Assembly: GCA_021464245.1 (NCBI GenBank)
Contig: JADCRB010000028.1
Coordinates: forward strand, 1,359,870-1,423,869
Reading direction: 5' to 3'
Source: Carallia brachiata
Taxonomy: Eukaryota; Streptophyta; Magnoliopsida; Malpighiales; Rhizophoraceae
DNA length: 64,000 nucleotides
Shown here: piece after piece, positions 49,561 through 62,431 of the stretch
Layout of the letters: every line of letters begins with the position of its first letter
Numbering within the stretch: the stretch's first letter is position 1
The notes under the pieces: model-generated
Told to the model about the DNA's origin: nothing
Database searches by the model: none
What the model saw: only the letters and a program-made list of their open reading frames with translations
Translations under genes and position numbers: made by a program

Positions 49561-50378
49561 TATTTGGGTTTGCCTATGTTAATTGGTCGCTCTAAGAAGA
49601 AAGCTTTCTCCTTTCTACTTGATCAGATTCGAAAAAAGATTGAAGGTTGACAAGCATCTTTTCTTCCCCAAGTCAGAAGAGAGGTTCTTATTCAAATTGT
49701 AATTCAGGCTATACCCACATAAACTATAAGTTGCTTTACCCTGCCTCAAGGTCTCTATAAGGAGATTGCAAATCTGGTCGAAAAATTTTGGTCGGGAAGC
49801 TAGGAAGAGAGTAGGAAAATTCACTAGGCAACTTAGAGTAATATGACTAAGTCTAAAGGGGTTGGGGGTCTAGGTTTTTGGGACTTTGAGAACTTTAACA
49901 TTGCTATGGTTCATAAGCAGGGATGGAGGTTGGTTGCTTACGGGGATTCTTTGCTGGCAAAAGTTTTCCGCTCACGTTATTTTCTTGTGGAGTTTTTTAA
50001 GAGCGAATATTGGTCCTAACCCAAGCCTTGCTTGGAGGAGTATATGGAGATTGCAAGGTTCGATTGAGAGGGGTTTATGTTGGTCAATTGGAGATGGTGC
50101 AAGTATTCGAATTTGGGACGATTTGTGGCTTCCATATCAACAAAGATTCTGACTTATTTCCCTGGATTTCCTGTGGAATCATAGTTGGTAGCCTCTCTTA
50201 TTGACAGTAAGGTTAGGCACCTCTATCAGTGTGCTTGCAAAAACTTCCTCCGAACTTTACTTAGACTAGTGCAAAAAAAAAAATTTGTTTGGATGATATA
50301 TGTGCTATATGTGGGGTTGGAGACAATGACTTATGCACTTATCACTTGTCCTAGAGTGGCCGTTGTTTGGTTAGCGAG

Positions 50379-51739
50379 TGATGAGTGCTTATTTGTGCTA
50401 ATATTTGGACCCTTGATAATGTTATTTTGCTACTTTCTCTTGTAAAATTGGTATGTTTGATGTGTGCTCAAGTATTTTGTAGAACTTTTATGTTTAAGGG
50501 CATATGAGAGATTGATGTGCAAATCAAAGGACAAATGAAGTAAAACAAGTCAATATCAAACTTAATGGCACTCGTTGGAAGAATCTCTTTACAAAACTAA
50601 ATGATACCATTTGTTGACAAGATCAAACATTCCATAAAAGAACTTTCAATAGTAAGAAGGCTTTAGAAAAAAAACATTGTAGAATATTGCTTGCAAATCA
50701 AACATTCTATATGAAGAAAATTGCTAAAATCTAAGATTTTGGGCTCTTAATTGCTGCTACTTCTTTGGGATACACACCAACTTAGCTGCAAATACAAAGA
50801 AGGAAAGAATTTGAGCTGATTTTATGTGATTGCATCATTAAAGGAGAGATTTGACAACGGCTAATTGAGAGGACAGTAAAAGGGTGTTCTTCTGTAAGGA
50901 GAACTCTATTTTTCTTTTCTAGAGAATTGATTCACATTTTTATCTAGAATAAGTTTTTGTTTAGCTTCTTTGGGCATTATTTTCTCTATGTCTATGTTTA
51001 TGTTTAAAAGTTGGTGTTTTGTTATACTCATGATGAGTTAAGTGTTTTCTAGGTTCAGGTGATGATCTAGCCACATGAATTGAGTATTTTCTATTCAACT
51101 TACCTCTTATTTTGTTCATATGATCCTAATGCTTTCTACTTGTTTTATAATTGTCTGATCAGCAATTATATGTTTGTATGAATGGTTTAGGATATAATAA
51201 AGGCCCATCCAAGTCACATGCTATACTTGCATTATGAACAAATGAATTAACGTCAATGCTCATATCAAGCTTGAACGTTAATTTGATTCTTTGTGTTCTT
51301 TTGTTCTTAGTGGATTTTTGATTATTCAGTGAATCTTACATCAAAATAACTTTATAATTAGAAACCCTTGATTATAGTTGCCATCAACAGAATAATCTTG
51401 CTAAAAACAGAATGAATGTTTGAGGTAAGTTGATAGATAAGAGAGTGAAAGTGTAGCAAAATCTGATTCTTAGCCATTTTTAATCCTTGTTTTAGTGAGT
51501 CTTTGTTAATTCGAGTTTAGTTTTGTTGGTTTATTCATCATTTTCATTTGATCTGATTTTCTCTCTATAATTCGTTCTTCAAAATCAATACAAACTTAGT
51601 TCATTAGCATTTTTAATAATCAGTTGATAGTTTGAAGTATATTGAAAATCATCAATTCCCTGTGGATTCGATCCTTGCAATTTGCACTAAAGTACAATAG
51701 ATATTCATACACTTGCGAGGTTTTGAAATTTACTCATCA
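50379..51739 (+). repeat. Gypsy B 5' LTR
   Basis: 1361 bp, TGATGAGT..ACTCATCA, followed at once by the primer-binding region AGTTTTTGGTGTCGTTGCC. Confidence 0.9.
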
Positions 51740-52129
51740 AGTTTTTGGTGTCGTTGCCTGGGAATTGTATCGGCTTGTTAGCTTTATTTCTTGCTACTCG
51801 AGTTTTCAATTTTTCATATTTGGTGATAGTTTCTGATTTTTGATTTGTAGTGAATGCTTGGTCGTCGGTCGTTGGGACAAGACCTATTGCCACTCAATTG
51901 TAACATTCATAAAACAAGAAAAAGTTAGAAAGGGGAACCAAGTTTAGAGGTAAGGGAAAAATTAATCTCATATACTTCTTTATTGTCAGAAACAAAGGAA
52001 GAAAAAGAGGAGAAGAGGAAGAAGTGAAAAAAATGGCTGGGAATTTGGCGCATATTGATTGTCCCATGAAAGATTATGCACACCCAACTATCGGGTCATC
52101 TCTGTATGCATTGTGTTAAACTAGGCAAC

Positions 52130-53070
52130 TCGTGATTATGAGTTGAAAATATACATTTTAATATGTTACCAGCATTTCATGGTTCAAATTCTGAAGATCC
52201 GCTCACATTCATTCGTGACTTTTACTCAACAATTCAACCTTTTCTTTTGCAAGGTTACGAAAGATCAGTTACAAATGAGATGCTTGCCATATACCATGAA
52301 AGATGCAGCAAAGACGTAGTTCATGTCACTCATGCTGGCATCCCTTAGCACATGGGAGCAAGTATATAACAATTTCATTGGTAAATTCTACTCCTATGCC
52401 AAAACTACAGAATTGAGAGGTTAAATAGCCATTTTTACTCAATTTGATGGTAAGCCGTTTCATGAAGCTTGAGACAAGTATAAACTTTTATTGATTCAAT
52501 GCCGTCATCACAGGAACCCTTTAGAACTACAAAACCAATTTTTCAATGATGGACTAATACAAACCTGTCAGGCTACGATTGATAATGCTGCAGGAGATGC
52601 AATGGGTGAGAAAACAGCTCAAGAGACTTACAATCTCTTTGAGATGTTAGGTGCAAATTCACAGTATAAGAGTGTGAGAGGGAAGTCTCGTCGAGTTTAT
52701 AAATTAAACTCTAACATTGATCTTATTGTTCAAATGTCAAAGCTAAACAAACAAATGAAAAATATTTTGCTTTGATGAGTAGAAATGCTGAGCACAATGA
52801 CGTAAACATGGTTCGACATATAAATACGCATTCTACTAACATGTGTTCTTCTCGTGATAGTTATCTTGAATTCGAGGAGCAAGCCAACATGATGAATGCT
52901 CAGTATCCAAGGACGCAAAATGACCCATTTCTAACATCTACAATCCTGGATGGAGAAATCCTGATTTCTAATAGAGTAACAACCAAAACGAGACCAACCA
53001 AGTGCCCCAAATCCAATACCATGTACACCTGCGTTGGAAAAAACTTTGCAAAACTTTATCCAGGTTTGTC
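52130..53070 (+). pseudogene. Gypsy B gag
   Basis: Fragments in shifting frames: 'FHGSNSEDPLTFIRDFY' (52178 on), 'STWEQVYNNFIGKFYSYAKTTELRG' (about 52345-52420) and 'LQNQFFNDGLIQTC' through 'AQETYNLFEMLGANS' (about 52530-52660). These are typical Athila/Tat gag sequences that build the particle. Several TAG/TAA codons interrupt it. Confidence 0.8.
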
Positions 53071-53129
53071 AAAGTAATCAACAAAGCAATGAATAGATAT
53101 TCCAATAGCAAAAGTCCTCCCTACGCAAG

Positions 53130-54156
53130 TTGGAGGTACAAGTGGTACAAATTACTAAAGCATTACAAGGCCATGTTCTGGGCAAATTACCTAGCCAACC
53201 TGAACAAGCTCAAGCTATTACCATGCTAAGAAATGGTAAGGTTATCAATAATCATGTTGGGATTGACTTTGAGAGGTCTTCTAATAATTCAGTAGGTGAA
53301 ATAGAGAAAAAGAAGGTGCAATACGAAGAACGGGTAGTTGAGTATGTGAGTCCAACCCTTGAAGAGCCAAAGCCATATGTCGCACCCAAAGCATATGTGC
53401 TACCAGTCCCTTTTCCAAGCCGTTTGAAGAAAAACAAAATGGATAAAGCATTTTCTAATATTTATGATATTTTGTCTAAGTTAGTGTCAACTTACTATTG
53501 CTTGATATGGTTAAACACATGCCACTTTATGCAAAATTTATTGAAGGATTTCAGCACTAACAAGTGTAAGTATGAGCTACATGAAAAGGTGGTGATATAA
53601 AAAATGGTAAGTGCAGTGCTTCAACAGAAATTCCTATCGAAACTAAAAGGTCTAGGAAGTTTTACCTTTGATATTACCTTTGGGGATGTATGTAAATAAT
53701 AAGCAATGTTGGATTTAGGGGCAAGTATTAATTGAATGCCACATTCTATTTATGTACAATTGGGATAGGGAGAACTAAAACCCCCATAATGTCTTTACGA
53801 CTTGCAGAATGATCCATAAAATACCCTAAAGGCATTATAGAGGTCATTTTAGTTCAAATTGATAAATTGATTATTCTTGTAGATTTTGTGGTTTTAGAAA
53901 TGGAGAGGAGCACCGTTAGCACAAATGAGTTACCCATCTTGTTGGGACGTCCATTTATGTCTACAGCCAAAACTATTATTGATGTGAAGAATAGGAAGCT
54001 TACCATGACCGTTCTTGATGAGATTATGGAATTTTTTGTTTTGAATTCTTTATCTTTACCCATTGATACAAATGATTGTTTTCTTGTCGAGCAATTGGAC
54101 TCTGTGATTTTTTTTTGAATTTCTTTAGGAGAAGACTAAAGACAAGATGAAGCTAA
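53130..54156 (+). pseudogene. Gypsy B gag-pol linker and protease
   Basis: 'AITMLRNGKVINNHVG' opens the linker (about 53215). The aspartic protease shows 'LDLGASIN' followed by a stop and 'MPHSIYVQLG' (about 53707-53760). The frame 53867-54118 carries 'ILLGRPFMSTAKTIIDV', the segment that normally follows the protease. It is cut off by the insert at 54197. Confidence 0.75.
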
Positions 54157-54196
54157 CATTGATTATAGAGAACCTTGAGAAAGATTATGTGGATGT

Positions 54197-55510
54197 GTGT
54201 TGAATACACCAAAAGAAATTTCTCTGAATCACTCAATTAACAAGTTTGCAATTAAGGTGAGTAGAGGTCGAACCTACAGAGATTTATATTTCCAATTAAT
54301 CAATTGATTTATGATCTTAGTCTTATTAAATCAATGCCATTACAAATAAAAAAGAATAAGGTGGATGAATTTAGATTTAAAATAAACTAATAAAATCAAA
54401 ACAGCAAATTAATAACAAGTAAAATCAATGGATGAACACACCTTCAGAAATAAGGATATATAGACCATTGGATTCACTCTTCGATCATTGAAACTAAAAA
54501 TCATTAATTCTTTAATTGAATATTTGGCCTAGAAATAATGACAAGCTTTATTATTCCAAATCTTTTCTTAGTTCGTTGTTAATTGAGACAAGCTCTCCAA
54601 TTGATCTCTTACCAATTAAACTACATAAACAAGCTCTCAAGATATAATTTATTGATAGTATTAAGATAAGAAAGATAACTGCATCTAAATAATGAATTCA
54701 CAAGCTAATTTGTTTAATGTAGACCATGTTCTCCATAGAAATTAGACAAAAACATGACCATAATTATCAATTTTTATTCACTACCTAGCATTCAAATCAC
54801 CAAGCAATTACAGACTTGAGTTCTAAACTAGCATTAGATCCTAAAGCACAATTGTCTAGTGTGCACCCTAGCAATCAAACCATATAATCACAAGCAATTA
54901 TAATAGAAGAACATGAGAATTCAAAATAAAGAATAAAATTAGATATAAAGACCAATAAGTCTCACAATGCTTCCACCAATGGCTTCAATCCTTAAAATCC
55001 AAAGTTAATAACACGTGCCTTGCATATTGTAAGAAAATGCATAAGAAGAAGAGAAAAGAGAGGCTACCAACCTCATTCTAAACAACATAACATGTCTATT
55101 TATAACCCTTAAGAACAACAAATTCATGCAAATTAGGGTTGGAGACTTCCTCTTTAAGATTGACAAACAACTCCCAACCAAACTAGGAAAACTTGACAGT
55201 TTTATGAGCTAAATTGAGAACATCAGTTGAAGGTCCACAAATAAGCCTGTTTCGAAAAGCTCAAGATGTCTACTTAATTCTCATGAAGGCCTTAAATCCA
55301 TCCAACAATGTTTAGAAGGTGAAATTTCCAAAATACCCTTCAGTGATCATATTTCCTCAAAGCTACTTCTTTAAGATTCTAAGCTGCTCCAATCCATTCA
55401 ATCTTTGCCTAAAACATAAAATAAACTCCAATAAGCACATTTATGATGAAAGGACACTAAAAAGGTTAAATATAAGAGAACAAATATTATACATATAACA
55501 TACTTATCAC
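54197..55510 (-). mobile_element. LTR-like insert in gypsy B, flanked by a 40-bp repeat
   Basis: About 1.31 kb of AT-rich noncoding DNA separates the protease and reverse-transcriptase parts of element B. On the minus strand it starts TGTGATAAGTATG and ends ATTCAACACA, and near its end reads 'CTCTGTAGGTTCGACCTCTACTC', like the 3' end of gypsy LTRs. So it looks like a solo LTR in reverse. However, the flanks are not a 5-bp duplication: 54157-54196 and 55511-55550 are 40-bp copies of the same element B sequence with seven differences. Confidence 0.6.
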
Positions 55511-55511
55511 A

Positions 55512-57103
55512 TTGATCGCAGGGAACCTTGAGAAAGATTGCATGGATGTAATGGAGTGTACAACAATGTTGGAGGAAATAGTGCAACAAATCCTTGAACT
55601 TAGGCACATTGATTTTTTAGGGCATTTCAACACAAAAATGGTTCCTTCGAGTGTAAAACCACCAAAACTCGAGTTGAAACAACTTCCCTCTACCCTTAAA
55701 TATGCCTTTATCAGTGACAATGAAATCCTCCCAGTCATTATAGCTTCTGATTTGTCCCCCACTAAAGAGAGTAAGTTGTTAGATGTGTTGAGAAAGTATG
55801 GTGCAGTTGTAGGGTGGACCATAGCAGATATTAAAGGGATTAGCCCAACTATGTGCATGCACAAAATTTTATTAGAAGAAGAGGGAAAACCAAATAAAGA
55901 GGCTCAAAGGAGGTTGAACCCAAACATGATGGAAGTTGTGCAAATTGAAGTGTTAAAGTTGCTTGATGCTGGCATCATTTATTCAATTTTCGACAGCAAG
56001 TGGGTAAGTCCAGTCCATGTGGTGCCCAAGAAGTTGGATGTAACGGTGGTGAAAAATGATGAGGATGAGTTGGTGCCAATAAGAACAACAGCTAGTTGGA
56101 GAATGTGCGTTGATTACAGGAAGCTAAATGCTACAACTAGAAAAGATCATTTCCCACTCCCTTTTATTGATCAAATGCTTGAACGTTTGGCTGGTCATTC
56201 TTACTATTTTTTTCTTGATAGCTTTTCAGGTTATAATCAAATTCCAATTGCACCAGAGGATTAAGAAAACACAATTTTCACATGCCCTTTTGGTATTTTT
56301 GCATACAGTAGGATGCATTTGGTTTATGTAATGCATTAGCCACCTTTAAACGATGCATGATGTTTATTATCTCTAACATGATTGAAAGGTTTATTGAGGC
56401 ATTTATGGATGACTTCTCTATTTTTGGTCTGTCGCTTGATGATTGCCTTAATAATTTGACCATTGTGCTTAAAAGATGTTATGAAACAAACTTGACATTA
56501 AGTTGGGGAAAAAGTCACTTTTTGGTTAAACAAGGTATAGTTTTCAACCATGTTGTTTCTCAAAAGGGTATAGAAGTTGATAAGGAAAAAATAGATTCAA
56601 TTGTTCATTTGATACCTCCTGTGTTTGTCAAGGGGGTGAAAGATTTCTTGGCATGTAGGTTTCTACAAGTGTTTTATTAAAGACTTTTCAAAAATTTGCA
56701 ATCTGTTGGCCAAAGAAACAATGTTTAATTTTGATGAGGATTGCCTTAATGCTTTCTATACTTTGGAAGAGAAACTAACTTCTGCTCCTATTCTTGTTGT
56801 ACTTGATTAGTCTCTTCCATTTGAATTAATGTACAATGCTTCTGATTATACCATTGGTGTTGTTTTAGGAAAAAGAGTGAATAAATTGCCTCATGTCATT
56901 CATTATGTGAGTAGGACATTAAATGATGCTTAATTGAACTACTACACAACTGAAAAAGAATTTTTGGTTGTAGTATTTGTGTTATAGAAATTTCACTCGT
57001 ATTTGCTTGGTTCAAAGGTAATTATCTATTTTGATCATGCAACACTTAAATATTTGCTCACTAAAAGGATGCAAAACCTAGATTGCTTAAGTAGATTTTA
57101 CTT
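55512..57103 (+). pseudogene. Gypsy B reverse transcriptase and RNase H
   Basis: The frame 55512-56264 runs from the pre-RT region ('LRKYGAVVGWTIADIKGISP') to 'WRMCVDYRKLNATTRKDHFP', 'FIDQMLERLAGHSYYFFLD' and 'FSGYNQIPIAPED', and then hits TAA. The next fragment has the active site 'FMDDFSIFG' (about 56401-56427) and 'KGIEVDKEKIDSIVHL'. RNase H pieces follow ('NYYTTEKEFLVV', about 56935; 'DHATLKYLL', about 57035). Catalytic residues are visible but the frame is repeatedly broken. Confidence 0.85.
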
Positions 57104-58560
57104 TTGCAAGAGTTTGACTTTGCAATTAGGGACAAGAGAGAAAGTGAGAATGTAATGGCAAGCTACTTATCTCAGCTGGGGGAAATCACTAGCCATGACA
57201 AAAAACTTTTTGAAGAGGTCGTGCCACTCCACGAGAATTTTCTTGATGAACAACTCTTTTTAGTTCATGGAAAAGAACCTTGGTATGTTGATATTAACTA
57301 TTTAGTGAGTGGCATGTTTAATCATGATTTGAACTCACAAGAGAAGAAGAGATTTTTATCCATGGCAAAATACTACTTCTAGGATGAGCCTTATCTATTC
57401 AAGCATTGTTCAGATCAAATTACAAGGCGTTGTGTCTTGGAAGTTGAGCAAAAGAGCATATTACAGCACTGCCACAAATTAAGTTGTGGAGGACACTTTG
57501 GAAGCAAGAAGACAGCAGCCAAGGTATTGCAATTTGGTTTCTTTTGGCCTACTTTAGTCAAAGATGCTGCTTTGTTTTGTTCTACTTGTGATAGGTTTCA
57601 AAGAATGGGAAATACAAGCAAACGTAATGAGATGCCGCTCATAGGTAACTCAATAATAGAATTATTTGATGTGTTGGCCATTGACTTTATGGGGCCCTTT
57701 CCTTCCTCTTTTGGTTACAATTATATTCTTATTGCTATTGATTATGTGTAGAAATGGATTGAAGCTGTAGCTACTGAGACCAATGTTGGTAAGATTGTGC
57801 TTAATTTTCTTAAAATATGATTTTTACCAGATATAGTACTCCTTGAGCTATTATTAGTGGTAATGGAACTCACTTTTATAACAAATCCTCTGTAGCATTA
57901 TTAAAGAAATACAACATCACTCATTGTGTCGCTCTACTCTACCACCCTCAAACATCAAAATAAGTAGAAGTGAGCAATCGACAGATTAAGGGTATTTTGG
58001 AGAAGACCACCAATCCCACAAGACAAGATTGGGCAATAAAGTTAAATAATGCTCTTTGGGCCTACAGAACACTTACAAGACTCTTATAGGGATGAGTCCA
58101 TATAGGCTTGTGTTTGGCAAAGCATGTCATCTGCCAATAAAATTGGAGCATCGAGCATATTGGGCTATCAAGAAATTGAATTTTGACATGGATAAAGCTA
58201 GTGAAGCATGAAAGCTGCAACTAAATGAGTTGGAGAAACTGTAGTGGGATGCATGCAAGAATGCAAAACTTTACAAGGAGTGGTCCAAGTTCTATTATGA
58301 CAAATTGATACAGAGGAAGGAGTTTTACCAAGGTATGAAAGTTTTGCTCTTTGACTCACGTTTGAAATTATTTTTGTGCAAATTGACGTCTAGGTGGCGT
58401 GGTCCATTCAAAGTGCATGAAGTATTCCCTCATGGGGGGTGTGGAGATCGAAAATTTAAAAACCAGAGCTGGATTCAAAGTAAAAGGCTGACGTTTAAAG
58501 CCTACTTGGAGAGTAACACCACAAGTGCAACGGTGGAAGTTCTGCATTTGATTGAGCCAT
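57104..58560 (+). pseudogene. Gypsy B integrase
   Basis: The zinc-binding part reads 'HCHKLSCGGHFGSKKTAAKVLQ..FFWPTL' with 'CSTCDRFQRMGN' (57464-57615). The catalytic core shows 'DFMGPFPSSFGYNYILIAIDYV' (57681-57750, then a stop), 'GNGTHFYN' (about 57848-57872) and '[15 protein letters not shown]' (about 57940-57990). The C-terminal part has 'GMSPYRLVFGKACHLPIKLEH' and 'TSRWRGPFKVHEVFPHGG' (about 58385-58440). Frames are broken by stops. Confidence 0.85.
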
Positions 58561-58562
58561 AG

Positions 58563-60273
58563 ACTTTGAAGCCATCTTGCCTAGACATTAAATAAAATAC
58601 TGGTTGAGAGGTAACTCAACATGGTATGAATTTCTGTCTCAAATAATTTTTTTGTTTTTATTGTCCTTAGGCTTAGGTTTACTTTGTTTTCACTTTGAGG
58701 ACAAAGTGAAGTTTAGGTTGGGTGTGTGGAAATTCATTTTTGTGGGTTTATTTAAAATTTTTGCATGTTTTTGTGTAAAAAAGTCTTGACTTGAATTATG
58801 AGAGTGGGTGTGTGCAAAACAAAGCTTGACTAATACTAGCTTGCTTGCTAGTTTGGATGCTATGTTATACCATAAAACCTTGCCCATGCTTAAGCTTTGT
58901 TGTGAACAGTAATTTGTATCATGATCTTTGCGCTTTCACGAACCATGTTCTTAGTTTACAAAACATTAGTGGAGACTACGGGTGAGAATTTTGAGCTTGA
59001 ATTTGCCTTATTTTCTTTGTTAAGATGTTGGTTATCAATTCAAAATCATCCTTTTACTTAAACTTTCATTGTCTAGAATGATCTATGTAGGTTTTGATGC
59101 TAAGTAAGTTGAATATTCATGCGTATTAACTAGTTTTTGAACTTGATAAGTCTAAAGAAAAGAAGCAGACTATGCATGTTATTAACCTATATTAACCTTA
59201 CCCGATTGTGTGCTCCATAACCGTATTTGTTTTCTGAACATTTTGTTTCTTACCCCATTATCAACACTTCGCACTTGAGCCTAAAAAGAACTTGACCCTT
59301 AACTTAAAGTTGTCAAGGTTAGTCATTAAGACAACCTTAAAATCTAAGGAAAAAGAAGAAAAAAAAGAAAAAAGGGGTAAAGATGATGAAACAATTGACA
59401 TTTTTGGGTTATAAGGTTGTTTGTGATTGTTAATATGAGTTACTGCTTTGAAAAACTTGTTCATTCATAAGAAGAGTAGCAAATGAATTTGTGTCAAGTC
59501 ATTTTGTTTATGAAAAGTGATTAGGAAGTCTGTTGGGGTTCGGATGCAAGCTCCACATAATTACTAATAGCATATTTCATGAACATAAAGTAAGATGTGA
59601 GTTTTGCATAGTTATGATGGTAGAATAAGGTCATTGAGAGAGTTGGGTTTATGTTTTTCAATCAATTTGCTTCATTCATTTAAAGAAAAAAAAGAAAAAA
59701 AATTGAAATTGGATTATAAGGTAATCTTAGAGATGAACCTTGACAGATTTAAGTTTTAGTTAACCTTATTACTCCTTCCTTGTTAACCGTAGCCTAGCCT
59801 TATTACAACAAAATAAAAGACCTGATGGATCTCTGGACAAGTCTTGTGAGGAAATAGGGCATGTACATACATTCTCTTTATTTAGATTCTTTTATGAGTT
59901 TTTACCTTAAAGCAATTTCTTTCTTCAAATGAATGTATATATGCTATACTTTGCTATCTTAACATAATTCCATGCGCATATAAAGGAAAGGCGAGTGAAA
60001 CATAGGTTCAGTGTGATAAAACAACTAAGAGCATCTTGTAATTTTTGAAGTCGAGGCAAAATGATTTTGTAGCTTTGAGCATTGGCTTTCATTACACTAA
60101 CATAAATGATACATTTTCCTTGTAATAATAATGCTTAGCATGACAATGGTAAAATGGTGTGCAATAGTTCTGCTAGCCTATCAAATGAAATATTATGTTT
60201 GCTTGTATGTGCACAAGTGCATTTTGATTTTGTGTTTTGCTCAAGAAATAGCAAAAGTAGGTTTGAGGGTATT
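58563..60273 (+). other. Gypsy B 3' noncoding region
   Basis: About 1.7 kb between integrase and the 3' LTR without any convincing reading frame. Athila relatives carry an env-like ORF or a long 3' UTR here. Tandem A-rich blocks such as 'aagaaaaaaaagaaaaa' occur near 59345 and 59685. Confidence 0.5.
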
Positions 60274-61643
60274 TCATGAATGCTTATTTGTGCTAATATT
60301 TGGACCCTTAATCCTATTATTTTGCTACTTTGTTTTGTAAAATTGGTATGTTTTATGTGTGTTCAAGTGTTTTGTAGAATTTTTATGTTTAGGGGCATAT
60401 AAGAGATTGATGTGCAAATCAAAGGACCTATGAAGAAAAACAAGTCAATATGGGACTTAATGGCACTCACTGGAAGAATCTCTTTGCAAAACTAAATGAT
60501 ACCATTTGTTGACAAAATCAAACATTCCACAAAAGGAACTTCCCATTGTAAGAAGGCTTTAAAAAAGAAACATTGTAGAAGATTGCTTACAAATCAAGCA
60601 TTCCATATGAAGAAGATAGTTGAAATCTAAGATTTTGGGCTCTTAATTGCTGTTACTTCTTTGGGATACACTCCAAGTTAGTTGCAAGCGCAAAAAAGGA
60701 AAGAATTTGAGTTGATTTCATGTGATTGCTTCATTAAAGGAGAGATTTGATAGCTACTAACTGAGAGGACATTAAAAGGATTTTTTTCTATAAGGAGAAC
60801 CCTGTTTTTCTTTTCCAGAGGATTGATTCACGTTTTGCTTTAGAGTGGGTTTTTGTTTAGCTTCTTGGGGTATTATTTTCTCCATGTTTATGTTGAAAAG
60901 TTGGTGTTTTGTTATGCTCGTGATGACCTAAATGTTTTCTAGACTGAGATGATGATCTAGCAACATGAATTGAGTATTTTCTATTCAACTTACCTTTTAT
61001 TTTGTTCATATGATCCTAATGCTTTCTACTTGCTTTATAATTGTCTAATCAGCAATTATATGTTTGTATGAATGATTTATGATATAGCTAAGGGCCCATC
61101 AATGTCACACACTATACTTGCATTATGAACAAATGAATTAACTTTAATGCTCACATGAAGCTTAAACGTTAATTTGATTCTTTGTGTACTTTTGATCTTA
61201 GTAGGTTTTTGATTATTTAGTGAATCTTACATCAAGATAACTTGGTAATTAGAAACACTTGATTATAGCTACCATCAAACAACATAATCTTGCTAAAGAA
61301 AGAATGAATCTTTGAGGTAAGTTAATACAAAAGAGAGTAGAAGTGTGGTGAAATATGATTCTTAGCCATCTTTAATTCTTGTTTTGGTGACTATTTCTTT
61401 CTTGCCTTATTGATTTGAGTTTAGTTTTGTTGGTTTATTCATCATTTTCACTTGATCTGATTTTCTCTCTATAATTCGTTCTTCAAAATCAATACAAACT
61501 TAGTTCATTTGCATCTTTAGTAATCAGTTGGTGGCTTGGAGAATACTTGAAATTTTCAATTCCCTGTAGATTCAATCCTTGTAATTTGCACTCTATTGCA
61601 ATAGATATTCGTACACTCGCGAGGTTTAAAATTTTGCTCATCA
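60274..61643 (+). repeat. Gypsy B 3' LTR
   Basis: 1370 bp, collinear with 50379-51739. The first dinucleotide has changed from TG to TC. Over the first 290 bases about one in nine positions differs from the 5' LTR. Confidence 0.9.
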
Positions 61644-62431
61644 GCAAGCCCATTGGGTTTGCGAGTACGAGATATATCATAGAGTTCTTTAATTGAGTGG
61701 TTTGAGAGAATGTGGGAAGTCGAAGATACTCGAGTGGCTAATTTAGGGGCTACGACGTCGTGGGCTATCTGAAAATCAAGGAGTCTATGGATGTTGGAAC
61801 GAAAGTGCATCGAGCTGATATAAGAGGTTTAGACGATACTACAATTGCTTGATGATTTTTAGAAGGCAGTGGATGGAGTTTCAAATGCTAGACCTAGGGA
61901 GGATACTACTAGATGGAAGCCCTTGCTGCAGGTTTCTTCAAATTGAATACTTAAGCTTCTAGCACAGGGAATAGAGGAAAGGTCTACGTTGTGGTAAGGG
62001 ACAGTGGCGGTTTTCTTATTTTATTGTTTACTAAGCAATTTTTTGGCTCTTTCCATCCTAAGGTTCTTGAATTGCTGCCATTCTAGTAGGATTGCAGCAG
62101 GTTCAAAAGCTGTCCATAATGAACATTGTAATGGAGTTAGATTGCCTTTCTGCCATACCAGCCATTTGTTCCTATCATCAACTAGCCTCAATTGTTGATT
62201 TTCCTGTTGTTGATATTATTGATATGGCCTATAATTTCAACTTTATGTCATTTAGATATGTTAATCGCTGTGCCATCAATGTGGTTCATGCTTTAGCTAA
62301 GTTAGCAGTTTTTCGTTCTAGGGAGATCTGTTGGTAGCCAGAAGAAATTTCGAATGTCTATATGCTTCTCAATCGTGATTCCTATTCACTTGAGTAATAG
62401 TATTGGTTCTTTCTATGTCTAAAAAAACACA
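61644..62431 (+). pseudogene. LINE 3' end with RNase H-like domain and A-rich tail
   Basis: The LINE resumes directly after the gypsy B duplication. The frame 62092-62337 reads 'DIIDMAYNFNFMSFRYVNRCAINVVHALAKLAVFRSREICW', cut here into its two parts 'DIIDMAYNFNFMSFRYV' and 'INVVHALAKLAVF', as in the RNase H-like end of plant L1 ORF2. The element ends with 'ctaaaaaaacaca' just before the right copy of the target duplication. Confidence 0.75.

Larger units (their letters stand above)
50379..61643 (+). mobile_element. Ty3/gypsy element B, Athila/Tat-like
   Basis: The LTRs (50379-51739 and 60274-61643, about 1.36 kb) clearly match end to end but with many differences. The ends are TGATGAGT and ACTCATCA. 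Flanks GCGAG (50374-50378) and GCAAG (61644-61648) form a 5-bp duplication with one mismatch. The 5' LTR is followed by TTTTTGGTGTCGTTGCC, the primer-binding type of Athila/Tat elements. Gag, protease, reverse transcriptase, RNase H and integrase follow in gypsy order, all with stops. About 1.7 kb without a coding frame separates integrase from the 3' LTR, where Athila elements carry an env-like gene. It inserted in the LINE just downstream of 'VAVVWLAS'. Confidence 0.92.
44180..62431 (+). mobile_element. LINE (L1-type), split by later insertions
   Basis: The 15-bp sequence GAGACACCTATGGTC occurs exactly at both ends (44165-44179 and 62432-62446), and the right end has an A-rich tail (62421-62431). 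This is typical of target-primed reverse transcription. Removing the inserts at 47213-48676 and 50379-61643 leaves about 5.5 kb, normal for a plant L1. Order: ORF1 (44363 on), endonuclease (45814 on), reverse transcriptase (46800-49560), RNase H-like end (62092-62337). It entered gypsy A in the same orientation. All reading frames are broken. Confidence 0.9.

Noticed and set aside
58563..60273. An env-like gene in gypsy B
   Set aside because: Position fits, but no open frame longer than about 70 codons and no transmembrane or signal pattern was found.
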